Source: Axinella damicornis (lineage: Eukaryota > Porifera > Demospongiae > Axinellida > Axinellidae). Taken from it: a stretch of DNA of 64,000 nt. Positions 55,005-64,000 of the stretch are shown piece after piece (position 1 is the stretch's first letter; every line of letters starts with the position of its first letter). The notes beneath the pieces were generated by a model. It ran no database searches. It had not been told where the DNA came from and saw only the letters and a list, made by a program, of their open reading frames with translations. The stretch lies in contig OZ007510.1 in the NCBI GenBank assembly GCA_963931865.1, positions 10,574,993 through 10,638,992 on the forward strand, in the 5' to 3' direction. The position numbers and the translations under genes are program-made.

Positions 55005-57502
55005 TTGCACCCTCCCCCTTATGAATACGTGTTACGGTTACAGATAATTAAGCGCATGCGCAAACAAGACAAGGAAACCAGTCCTGAATTTCACAGGCTG
55101 GTTGCATGTACCAGGTACCAAATGCACAAATGTAGTGCATATTGCAAAAGGAAACGCAAGTGCTCTAGCGGTGCTTTCATTACCAGGTGCAGGTTTGGAT
55201 TTCCTCTCCAAGCATGTGAGAGTGCCAAGCTTAACTCAGTAAGTGACAGCCTCAGGTCACGCAAAAAGATTTACCAACTACCCAGGGGAGACACAGAGGT
55301 GAGAGTAAATGATTACAACCCTCTCTTGCTAATGCTCTGGCAAGCTAACATTGACATTCAGTTTGTGGCAGAATCATCGCTAGCTCTTGCTCACTACATT
55401 AGTGGTTATGTCACAAAAGCTGAAAGGAGCAACATGCAAGAGATCTGGCAAGAAGTCAGTGAGAATAAGAGCGTGTACAGTCGCCTCTGGAGTTTCGGTG
55501 TACGAAGCTTACGCTTTCAAGAGTGTGGTCTGTACGAGGCAAGTGACCTTTTGCTCGGAGATCACCTCAACGAAAAGTCTGACACTGTAAAGTGGGTAGA
55601 CGTGTCACTGCCACATAAAAGATGTCGTAGGTGTCGTAGGTTGATGGATCACAAAGTGCTGCTGGAAATGGCTGAACACAATCCGGACACTGGAGAAATC
55701 TTTGAGGACAACCTTCTTGACACCTACTATCCACAGAGACCAGCAAGGCTGGAAGATGTTTGTCTTTACGACTTTATGATTGGTATGCCAAAGATCGGAA
55801 TGGAAATAGGAAGTATTCAAAGCTCGGCTTCCAAACCACAACTCTTTTTTTTTGTCTATAACAATTCTGTCATAATAGACAAGGATACATGTACATAGCA
55901 ACATAGGCTAATACAAGACATGATCCCTAATTATAAACTACATTAATGAAGGTGTAGATAAATACAACACGCTCTCTTAAAGGATGCAATGGAGGAAGAT
56001 GTTACAATCTCAAATGGTAGTTCATTCCATTGTCGGGGAGCTTGACAACAAAAGGAGTTATAGAAACTCACACTGTGTGCAAAGGGAACCTGCAAAGTGA
56101 GGGTGTGTGACCTGGTGTCATGTGAGGTGTTAGGCCTGGGGATGATGGGGGGGTTAGGGAGGAAAGTCAGGCCATTTAAGACCTTGTACAAAAAGCAATG
56201 CTTTAGGACGGTCCGCCTTGTCTCCAGGGTCGTCAGATTCAGCATACTGAGCCGATCATTATAGTCAACACCCAGCCAGGCCTTCGTACACACTTTGGTA
56301 GCGAATCTTTGCACGGACTCTATAGCTTTAATGTCCTTTAACAGGTGAGGGTCCCACACCGGGACTGCATATTCCAGCAGGGGTCTCACAGAGGTGGTGT
56401 ATAGCATCCTCAGTGTGCTAGAATCAGCGTCACGATAAAAGCGGCGATAGAGCATCCCCAAGTGCTTCTTGGCTCTGGAGCAGATATTGGAGACATGGTT
56501 GCCCCATGACAGGTTGGTTTCCTTGACAATAGAAGTGATTTGCACTTTTAGTGTTGAGTTTAAGATCATGGTCTGAGGTCCACTGGACAAGTGAGTTAAC
56601 ATTGCTCTGCAGGTCTTGGAAGTCAGACAGGCTCCGAATCACCTTGTAGAGGAGGATATCATCAGCAAACATTGACAGGCTGCCACCGGTCAAAGGAATC
56701 TCAGCAAGTCCATCGATATAGATCAGAAAGAGGGTAGGACCCAGCACAGAGCCTTGTGGCACACCAGATATGACATCAACAGGGGTTGAATTAGCACCAG
56801 AGACTCCAACTTGCTGCTTTCTGCTGTACAGATAACTGGAGATCCAAGAGACCAGGTGAGTTGGTATATCAAGATTAGATAATTTAGATATTAGCTTGGC
56901 ATGGGGGACAGTGTCGAAGGCTTTTTGCAGATCAAAGAATACAGCCTGCACTTCAGCTCCACTATTCAGATTGACATGCCAGTCATGCACAGCTGAGAGG
57001 ATGGCTCCTGTCGTGGATCTGCCAGGTAGGAAGCCCCACTGCTGGTCAGAGATGGTTACAAAACTGCGCAGTTTCTCCGATATATGTCTTTCGAGTACTT
57101 TACTGATGATGGGCAGAAGTGAAATAGGTCGATAGTTCCCTGGGTTGGATGCATCACCTTTGATGCAGAGAAGGAAGCACAGAGAGAAGACTATTACTAC
57201 TCCCTGATACTTCTCTTTGTTCCTTTTCGAACGGAGAGTAGTCTGCTTCTTGACAATGAAACAGCCGAGGAAGCATTTCGTAGGCCGGATAGCTCTTCAT
57301 ACCATGCCAGATTGCAAAAGATGTTGGAAGCACAGTCCAACATCAAAAAGATCAATGAAGCCAGACATGCTGATGGTGAAGAAGAGAAGATCAGCAAGGA
57401 AGACAATGACCCACAGTTGATGGGAGAGGCTAGGACAGCAATGGATGATGTCGCTGACATAATGTCAAGTCATCTACTGACCTACCTTTGGAATCCAGAG
57501 TA
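55005..57502 (+). mobile_element. Helitron-type Rep/helicase ORF fragment, interrupted by a LINE
   Basis: The left part (55005-about 55845) encodes a cysteine-rich segment (YQMHKCSAYCKRK... CRFGFP) and YNPLLLMLWQANIDIQFVAE then HYISGYVTKAE. This is the conserved region between the Rep and helicase domains of Helitron/Helentron proteins. The right part (about 57166-57502) resumes with DAEKEAQREDYYYSLILLF and the ETAEEAF segment and stops at a TAG at 57500-57502, before the Walker motifs. Between them lies a minus-strand LINE. Both halves are otherwise open, so the break looks fairly recent. Confidence 0.8.
55850..57165 (-). mobile_element. 5'-truncated LINE inserted in the Helitron fragment
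   Basis: Minus strand. Starts mid reverse transcriptase at KGDASNPGNYRPISLLPI (about 57160). It continues through FLPGRSTTGAIL, VFFDLQKAFDTVPH, VISGVPQGSVLGP and FADDILLYK, and ends with VRPLLEYAVPVWDPH and the PRQWNELP motif. A short internal deletion with frame change sits near 56555-56600. The 3' end at the left carries a run of A (T on plus, about 55847-55855). Jockey/CR1-like; dead. Confidence 0.85.
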
Positions 57503-57540
57503 GCCATGCTGAATGCTGATCAGCGGCGTATTTTTGTAAA

Positions 57541-57548
57541 TATAAAAG
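57541..57548 (+). promoter_or_regulatory. TATA box of the RGG-rich protein gene
   Basis: TATAAAAG lies 42 bases upstream of the ATG at 57583, only 38 bases after the stop of the Helitron fragment. The predicted transcription start is near 57570. Confidence 0.55.
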
Positions 57549-57582
57549 CAGCCGCGCATCCCAGATCAGCAAAAGAATTGAC

Positions 57583-58378
57583 ATGGCGCATATGGCCGAA
57601 CTCGAAGTGGAAGTAGATTTAGGTAATGTTCTTGCATTTTTGCATGCATACACTGCGGTCGACCCCTAGATAGCTAGCTAGTAATACAAGGATTTACGTG
57701 TAAATATATATCGGCTAAAGCGTAACTACTGAAGCAGGGATTCATTTTTATTGTCTCTTGCTCTTTTCACAGACGAATTCTTGGATGTGGCCGATGAGGA
57801 TGTATTTCCGCCGCCTGGGGGGCCGGAGGCCCCGCCCTTCCAGCGGGCCCAGGGGGCTGAGAGCCGCCACCACCGCGGCCCCCATCACCGCCACCGCAGC
57901 GGCCAACACCACCCCCACCTCCTCCTCCCCCATCTCCTCTTCCCCCACCTGCTCCCAGGCGGCGCCAGCCGTTTCATTGCCCTTCTCCCCGCCGCGTCCG
58001 CAGCCTCTCTCCCCGACGCCCCCGCAGCCTCTCTCCCCGACCTCGCCCTATTGGGCCACCTCCTGCGATGTAAGCTGATCTGTTAAATTGGGAGAGAAAG
58101 TAGTCTTCACTGACCAGAGCGTCTGTCACCAAAATTTTTCTCTCTCTCTTTGAACCCGCAGTTGGAGGAGGTATAAGGGCCGCGGAGGCCGGCGAGGCCG
58201 AGGCTGGGGAGGCCGAGGCCGCGGGCGTTGGCCGCGTGGACGGCCTATACTTAATGTAAGTCACAATACAATAAATTATTATATTAGCTATAGAGTCTAT
58301 GACAACTGCTTATATTCACCTGTGCAGATCTATGATTGTGAAGTAACCGTATTATACGGCTCTGACTTTGAGTATTAA
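57583..58378 (+). CDS. small Pro/Arg/Ser-rich protein with RGG box, four exons, frameshift in exon 2
   Basis: Exons 57583-57622, 57773-58069, 58162-58255 and 58328-58378 have good GT/AG borders. The start MAHMAELEVEVDLDEFLDVA then DEDVFPPPGG fits exon 1 plus early exon 2. The rest fits the frame starting at 57861: a proline run (EPPPPRPPSPPPQRP...), SLSPRRPRSLSPRPRPIGPP, then an RGG-rich stretch (YKGRGGRRGRGWGGRGRG) and the C-terminus ILNIYDCEVTVLYGSDFEY. Exon lengths sum to 482, one short of a multiple of three, so one base seems missing between 57861 and about 58020, perhaps in the C run near 57880. RGG and SR-like stretches suggest RNA binding. No orthologue recognised. Confidence 0.6.
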
Positions 58379-58418
58379 CTGTATGTCATTATCTCAGTAT
58401 ATCTGCTTTCATCATTCA

Positions 58419-58429
58419 TCTATCTATCA

Positions 58430-58462
<33 letters not shown>
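58419..58462. repeat. (TATC)n microsatellite
   Basis: About ten TATC units downstream of the RGG-protein gene. CA-rich tracts follow at about 58825-58892. No gene between 58379 and 59108. Confidence 0.85.
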
Positions 58463-58463
<1 letters not shown>

Positions 58464-58866
58464 TATATATCTTATATCAATAATCTGTCTACTGCACACC
58501 TATCTTATTATACGATACCCCCTAAATATCTTTCTTCATTTTACCCATACTTTTGCACTGCACTCTTTTGTTGCATGGGGAGCCTGGAAAGGTGCATGGA
58601 CATTTAGCCTGCAGCTATGTGCTGCCATGGTTATGACTGTAACTTTGCTGTACATGTAGTGGGTATTGTAATAAGTGAGCTGCTATCGATATCCAGTCTG
58701 TTGTGTTTACTAACACCTGTGTTTACTAACAACTAACTGGGAAGGTTACATAACTAACAGACAGAAAACTTCTGCATAGGGCTAAGTCTTGAAAGTACAC
58801 AAACACACACCCATGCACTCCTATGCACACACACACACACACGCACACATGTACAACTGCACAGTG

Positions 58867-58899
<33 letters not shown>

Positions 58900-59108
58900 C
58901 ACAGCCTTATATATATAGACTAGAAGTGAAAACTGGTGTGCAAATGCATTACATCGCATCAGTATGAGCACAGCGCTGCAGCACTACCAACAATAGCCTC
59001 GCAATTAAAAACATTTAAAAATGTAACAGGCTCCGCCACGGGGCGGGGCTGGCACGAGGCTATACCAATGATCATTATATTTCATACTTTAAAAAATTAA
59101 CGTAAACA

Positions 59109-59381
59109 AGTAATTAAAAAACATTTAAAAATGTAACAGGATGTAGGGATACCAGAACGGGAAAAAGTACAGAAACAAGGTAGGGATGATCACACAAAAC
59201 AGTGAAGTATACAATCCCCCCTACATATCTTTCTTCATTATACACGTATATGGAAAAAGATCTCTGTAGGGGGGATTGTATACTTCACTGTTTTGTGTGA
59301 TCATCCCTACCTTGTTTCTGTACTTTTTCCCGTTCTGGTATCCCTACATCCTGTTACATTTTTAAATGTTTTTTAATTACT
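59109..59381. mobile_element. 273-bp almost perfect palindrome
   Basis: Arms of about 117 bp (59109-59225 and 59265-59381) start AGTAATTAAAAAACATTT and pair with no mismatch that I could see, around a 39-base loop. A second, truncated end of the same type (CAATTAAAAACATTTAAAAA) lies at about 59002-59030, joined to a GGCTCCGCC...GGCGGGGC foldback remnant. Confidence 0.85.
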
Positions 59382-59670
59382 TTGTAATTAGTAGTGTCCC
59401 GTTAATTAACACAATTTGTACAGTGAGTTCCATGCAGTTATTTTATCCCCCAGAATCTTCATCAGGTTTTTTTTCAGTCCCTCCTTAACTCAAACTCTCC
59501 CCCCACATCGAGTATAGTAGTCTCGTTCCCAGATTTCTGAAGTCTACCCCGACTCGCCCGGCGCGCGCAGGCCTAGCCGCGCCTCTTTCGATCCTAGCGC
59601 TAGCGCAGGCCTGGCGCCTGGATCGGGAAGGTGGGCAGTGGGCGTGGCCAGTGTTGCAACTTTAGCAGCA

Positions 59671-62022
59671 ATGGATATCTGCCCTCAGGTTTCCGAGGGA
59701 CAATTTGAAGATGCAGGTGGAACATTTCAATCTACTGTAGCTGCGGAGGACGAGGAGGAATGCACAGACTCTCCCGAGATCGTAAGCTCAGACGAAGAGA
59801 TGGGCGATAATTGGAGTCATGACTGGGAAGACCAGACTGGAGACTTCACTAAGAAGTTCAACGCTGCTCGAACTGGTCAGCGGAGTGCAAATAGAAATGC
59901 CCCATCACAGAAGGTACATGAGTCAAGTTCAAAAGCCTTCCAACGTTTCGAAAACCGAATAGACTTGGGAGATGTTGAAGCTGGTCAACATGTACTTGGT
60001 TCAGCTACTAACTCTCTCCTTGGAGTGTCGAAAGGTGGGAACCGTGTGCGTACAAAGGACAAGGCAGATCGAGCCACCTCCGAGCAGGTCCTTGACCCTC
60101 GTACGAGGATGATCCTCTTCAAACTTCTTAGTCGTGGGCTGATAACGGAGATCAACGGATGTGTGAGCACAGGAAAAGAAGCAAACGTGTACTATGCAGC
60201 CAGCCCCAATGGTGATTGTGCTCTCAAGGTCTATAAGACCTCTATACTGGTGTTCAAAGATCGGGACAAGTATGTCACTGGAGAGTTCCGTTTCAGGCAA
60301 GGCTATGCACGACACAATCCTCGCAAGATGATTCAAGTTTGGGCAGAGAAAGAAATGCGCAATTTGAACCGCATCTTCATGACTGGTTTACCATGTCCAA
60401 AGCCAGTTTTGTTACGAGGCCACGTCCTCGTCATGGAGTTTATAGGCAAAGATGGCTGGCCATCACCAAAGCTGAAGGATGTCCTCCTAACTGAGAACAA
60501 AGCTCGAGAACTCTACTTGGAATGTGTGCATATCTTGCGAAAGCTTTATCATAGCTGCAAGTTGGTGCACGCTGATCTCAGTGAATATAATCTACTGCTC
60601 CATGAAGGCCATTTGTGCATCATTGACGTCTCACAATCAGTTGAACATAACCATCCACAAGCACTCGAGTTCCTGAGGAAGGATTGTGCCAATATCACCG
60701 AATTTTTCCGTAAGAATAAGGTGTGTGTCATGACAGTGAGGGAGCTCTTTGACTTTGTAACTGACATCACAATCACAAGTGATAACATCGAGGACTATTT
60801 GGAGCGGGCACAGGAAAGAGCATCTTCGAGGTCTCTCGGTAAGAAATCTGCAGAGGAAGAAATTTCTGAAGCCGTGTTTCAGCAGATTTTTATCCCTAGA
60901 ACTTTGGATGAGGTTGTGACGTATGAACAAGACTATGAAAAGATGCAATCAGGTCGTGGGGAGGATATTGCTTACCCAACTGTCACCGGACTGAAACCCG
61001 ACCTCTCAGGTGTGCAGACTGTGCCACAGCTACTCAAAGAGGAGCGCACTAGGATTCAAGAAGGGACCTCAAGCGTTGGCCAAGGAGAGCAACTAGACAA
61101 GGAATTGGGTTTGTTACAACTGGAGTTGGAAGTGGAAGGAACCAAAGGAGGCCAGGAAGATGAGAGTAGTTCAGGTGACAGTGAAAACAGTAGCGAGGGA
61201 GAGGAGGAAGAAGACGAGAGTGAAGGAGAGGGGTCACGTTGTAGCAAGTCGACTCAGTACATCCACCCAAGAGGAAAAGAGAAAGGAGGTAAGGAAGTTA
61301 TGCCCCTAAACTTTGTACGGATGAGAGAAGATTATCCCTCACCGGTGTACCAAGTACAACTGTATCTCTTAGTAGTGTTGGGAAGTTGAGCATTACCAGA
61401 TGTTTGTATTGACCCATTGGAGAGTTCTTGTGCTCACACTCGCAGTTAGTCTCGGTCCCAGACCCAACCAACCCCAGCACGGATCGCTTTTAGTATCGCG
61501 CGCGGGGAAGGAATCGTGCATTATACTGGAAGCGATACACGCGCTGGATAAACGGTCTGGGAACGAGACTAACTCGCAGTATGCATGTATAATCATTGTA
61601 TGGTCAGGAGATGTATGCTGGAGTCAAAGGCTATGATGTATTAGATACTGGCTGGTGTCACAGACGTTTGTGTGTAATAATACATGCTGGAATAGGGTAG
61701 CCTCGTTCCCAGACCTTCTCACCCCAGCGTTTGTCGCTTGCAGTACTAACGCGGGGGTACTGCAAGTGACAAACACTGGGGTGAGAGGCCTGGGAACGAG
61801 GCTAGGAATAAGGTAGTTAGTATTTTGATTATGGGTAGTAGCACTGTGTACCTAGTTCTACTGTCTCCGGCCTACTTTGCAGATCCACAGAGCTCGGAGC
61901 TGAAAAAGACTCACAAACAAGCCGTGAGGGAGGAGAGGAGAGAGAAGAGGAAGAACAAGGTGCCCAAGCATGTCAAGAAGAGGAAGGACAAAGTGTGGAA
62001 GCAGAAGCATGGCGGGAAGTAA
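59671..62022 (+). CDS. RIOK1: RIO kinase 1, two exons
   Basis: Exons 59671-61288 and 61883-62022 join in phase 1 to give 585 aa (human 568). An acidic N-terminus precedes the RIO domain (about 140-375). It shows the P-loop STGKEANVY (166-174), Lys186 in ALKVYK, the RIO1 flexible-loop signature VFKDRDKYV, catalytic HADLSEYN (Asp302) and metal-binding IIDVSQ (Asp319). A Glu/Ser-rich stretch follows, then a lysine-rich tail (KNKVPKHVKKRKDK) typical of RIOK1. RIOK1 acts as an ATPase/kinase in late cytoplasmic 40S maturation, helping Nob1 cleave 18S-E pre-rRNA. ATG 59671 is the first Met in frame; the frame is open a little further upstream. The single intron holds two foldback elements. Confidence 0.96.
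61447..61571. mobile_element. 125-bp foldback element with perfect 9-bp target duplication
   Basis: Starts TAGTCTCGGTCCCAGACC and ends GGTCTGGGAACGAGACTA. ACTCGCAGT flanks both ends (61438-61446 and 61572-61580). Arms are interrupted by ATCGCTTTTAGTAT-type mismatched centres. Located in the RIOK1 intron. Confidence 0.9.
61698..61804. mobile_element. 107-bp foldback element with 9-bp target duplication
   Basis: Starts TAGCCTCGTTCCCAGACC and ends GGCCTGGGAACGAGGCTA, with inner arms TTCTCACCCCAGCGTTTGTC. The flanks GGAATAGGG (61689-61697) and GGAATAAGG (61805-61813) agree at 8 of 9 positions. Located in the RIOK1 intron. Confidence 0.88.
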
Positions 62023-62239
62023 TTAATCATATTGTACAATCTGTATCGTCACACTGATATGAATTGTTGGTCCCACTATCTGTGTAGGATTGTTGCATGG
62101 CAGAACGTGTTGCTATGGGGTTTGTCAACACACATTTCAAGGGATGAAGACCAGTGAGATGGCCGTAGCAAGGACAATGTCATGCAGAACACTTTACGTA
62201 AATGGCATTGATAAGCATCCACACAGAGGATCTTAAGAG

Positions 62240-62415
62240 GTAGTCTTGTTAGCAGGTGCTCGGTAGCGCCTGGGAATGAGGCTAATCTAGTGCCATGAAA
62301 ATTATGGTCTAGCTACATGCAGTTGCATTGTGATTTTCCATGGAGCACAGTATACGTAATTATGCATGCCTTCTCACCCGACTGTTTGTACTGCAAGCAA
62401 CAAATGCTGGGGTGA
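62240..62415. repeat. two decayed foldback remnants
   Basis: 62240-62283 has TAGTCTTGTTAGCAGG with CCTGGGAATGAGGCTA. 62369-62415 has CCTTCTCACCC...TGTACTGCAAGCAACAAATG...GGGTGAGAATG, matching the inner arms of the 61698-61804 element but lacking the ends. Confidence 0.6.
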
Positions 62416-62568
62416 GAATGCATGCACCTAGTTTCCCAGAGACCTCAACACAGAACCAGCACTGCCCCGCTGCACCACCACATGCAGAAATCTGCCCCAA
62501 AACTCTAGTTTCATACCTAAACCACTCAAGAAGGAACAATTGCACAAGGCAAAACTACGGCTAATCCC

Positions 62569-62901
62569 TAGCCTCGTTCCCAGGCTCCTCCCCAGCTTTT
62601 TGTCACATACCGTGTTTTTCAGGTTGCTTGCTCCGTCCAAACTCGGAATGCAAAACTGCAAAATATCACGTGACTTGAATCCACCAATAGAATCCAAGTT
62701 GTCACGTGACAACTTGGATTCTATTGGTGGATTCAAGTCACGTGATACTTTAGCCTTGTACCCAGGCCTTCAAGGCCTGGGTACGAGGCTAGTGATACTT
62801 TTGTAGTTTTGCATTCCGAATTTTTTGGACAACCAACCTGAAATTTACGGTACTATACAGTATGCAACAAAAAGCTGGGGAGGAGCCTGGGAACGAGGCT
62901 A
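62569..62901. mobile_element. 333-bp foldback element with perfect 9-bp target duplication and a younger copy nested inside
   Basis: Ends TAGCCTCGTTCCCAGGCTCC and its complement; GCTAATCCC flanks both sides (62560-62568 and 62902-62910). The centre is a perfect palindrome around CAAGTTGTCACGTGACAACTTG (62666-62747). Subtracting the nested insertion, the element is 283 bp and folds end to end. Located between convergent RIOK1 and ENDOV. Confidence 0.92.
62751..62791. mobile_element. 41-bp minimal foldback nested in the larger one
   Basis: TAGCCTTGTACCCAGGCCTT followed directly by its complement AAGGCCTGGGTACGAGGCTA with a one-base centre. GTGATACTT flanks both ends (62742-62750 and 62792-62800), a perfect 9-bp duplication. 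It contains nothing but its own inverted ends. Confidence 0.9.
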
Positions 62902-62921
62902 GCTAATCCCCACAATGATAT

Positions 62922-63092
62922 ATAGTGGAACCCCTCTATTCCAAACCGCAATGCAGGCCTGAAATCAGGACACATTTAAGTTTAATTTGTCCCACGTCTC
63001 AATAATTATAACTTCACCCCTAAATGGCGCCTAATAAGCATAGGACACTTTTTGGGGTTCAACAAATGTCTGGAATAGAGGGGTTCTACACA
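62922..63092. mobile_element. MITE with AGTGGAACCCCTCTATTCC inverted ends
   Basis: AGTGGAACCCCTCTATTCC near 62924 pairs with GGAATAGAGGGGTTCTACA ending at 63090. The interior is about 130 bp with GGACACTTTTTGGGG. The style and TA-rich border suggest a Tc1/mariner-type MITE. Confidence 0.55.
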
Positions 63093-63292
63093 AAATTGAT
63101 CATTAGACATCCATGAGTCTGCATTGGTCAGCATGAACAACATGCATTCTGCATGGAGTCAACAGCCAGCTGCTGATCCGGGTGATCCCCCACATTGACG
63201 ACATGCAACAATAATGGAATTCCTCTCTGCAAGTAGAAACTGTCAAACACAAGGAATCCCATGCCAGCATAGGGATAAAAATACTATTGTGG

Positions 63293-64000
63293 CTACTGTT
63301 TGTGTTGCTTCTCTTGTCGAAGGTGCTCTCTGGACAGAAGATCAGCCTATGGAATACAGAATAGAGAATACAATGAATATCTATCCATACAGCTATCTGT
63401 GTAGCCCTGACTCCAGGAAACAAGGGAAAAGGACACAGTCAGAGTCTGACAGGTCCTTATTTGCTCGAGCTCAAGGTAGACATACCTGTCGGACAGGCTC
63501 AGGAACTCTCTTCTTGGAGCAAGCTATCGCCAGCTGTGTTGCAGTCTCCAAGGAAACCTTGTGTCCAACAGACGCATACACCGGGTTGGAAGCCTCATCA
63601 GAGGTCCGTACCGCCTGCATGAGGTCATAACAGAGTCCACCGGTAAGTACCAAGGGATTTATCCAATAGTGCCAACATACCATTCCCCAGACACGTCCAG
63701 ACGATCCCTTCAATGGAAAACAGTCTCCTTTTCTGAGCAGAGCAGAGTTAATCTTCATAACGAGCACATGGGGATTGAAGAAAGGAATACTAGCATTAAC
63801 TTTGCTAGGTAGAGCTCTTTGTAAGCACCTTCTCCTTGTGCTGGGAACTCTTTTCAAGGCCGTCTACATGATAGAGTTTCTTCCCTACTCCCACACACGG
63901 GATACCAGAGAGCACACCCAGATGACTAGCCAGGCCAAAACCTGCAGTTTCAGGGATTGAATGGATACACACGCATGATCACAGGCTGATGAGCCTGATG
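63293..64000 (-). CDS. ENDOV: endonuclease V, 3' half (5' exons beyond the window)
   Basis: Complement exons 63829-63941 (5' partner off-window), 63681-63752, 63486-63614 and 63293-63346 (stop at 63293-63295) join in phase and encode the C-terminal 121 aa. Visible family blocks are [20 protein letters not shown] with the conserved lysines, [50 protein letters not shown] and the end [13 protein letters not shown]. Metazoan ENDOV cleaves inosine-containing RNA (and deaminated DNA) one base 3' of inosine. The catalytic Asp/Glu residues lie in the N-terminal part outside the window and cannot be judged. The gene is convergent with RIOK1, 1.27 kb apart. Confidence 0.94.

Noticed and set aside
63214..63630. 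138-codon plus-strand frame at the window end
   Set aside because: It overlaps the minus-strand ENDOV exons, which carry a clear family match.

Overview
This is nuclear DNA of an animal, most probably a sponge (demosponge-like) or another early-branching invertebrate. That assignment is inference. It rests on small-intron genes with metazoan housekeeping products, a secreted jacalin-like lectin, intronless TRIM2/3-like RING/B-box/filamin/NHL genes, an AT-rich background and dense short foldback transposons. No prokaryotic operons, CRISPR arrays or rRNA genes were seen.

Layout. 1-2.4 kb: possible end of an off-window gene, then foldback and tandem repeats. 2.4-10.7 kb: a tandem segmental duplication carrying an intact TRIM-NHL gene (3278-5527) and a decayed copy (8257-10511). 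10.7-17.6 kb: intergenic DNA with a five-copy complex repeat array full of CA microsatellites. 17.7-18.5 kb: two-exon secreted jacalin-like lectin with a TATA box. 19.9-23.9 kb (minus): an 11-exon PTB-domain protein whose introns are all phase 0. 25.0-26.5 kb: fossil fragments of a Rac gene and of the PTB gene side by side. 27.0-30.9 kb: a four-exon membrane protein (signal peptide, lysozyme/transglycosylase-like segment, vWA domain, furin-like site, TM segment). 31-35 kb: decayed LINE and simple repeats. 36.1-41.0 kb (minus): complete six-exon Rac GTPase. 41.3-49.3 kb (plus): five-exon SF3B5, head-to-head with Rac. 50.0-51.1 kb (minus): multi-pass membrane protein with an apparent one-base frameshift. 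52.5-57.5 kb: a SINE, other repeats, and a Helitron fragment split by a LINE. 57.6-58.4 kb: small Pro/Arg/RGG-rich protein gene. 59.7-62.0 kb: RIOK1. 63.3-64 kb (minus): 3' half of endonuclease V (ENDOV), running off the window.

Gene models for the lectin, PTB protein, vWA protein, Rac, SF3B5, RIOK1 and ENDOV were assembled by matching GT/AG sites and reading phase across every junction. Their coordinates are therefore predictions, but phase-consistent ones. The most distinctive non-genic signal is a family of foldback elements beginning TAGCCTCGTTCCCAG. They vary from 41 to 560 bp and repeatedly show a 9-bp target-site duplication. They sit in the introns of RIOK1 and SF3B5, upstream of the lectin promoter, inside a pseudo-exon, and once inside each other.
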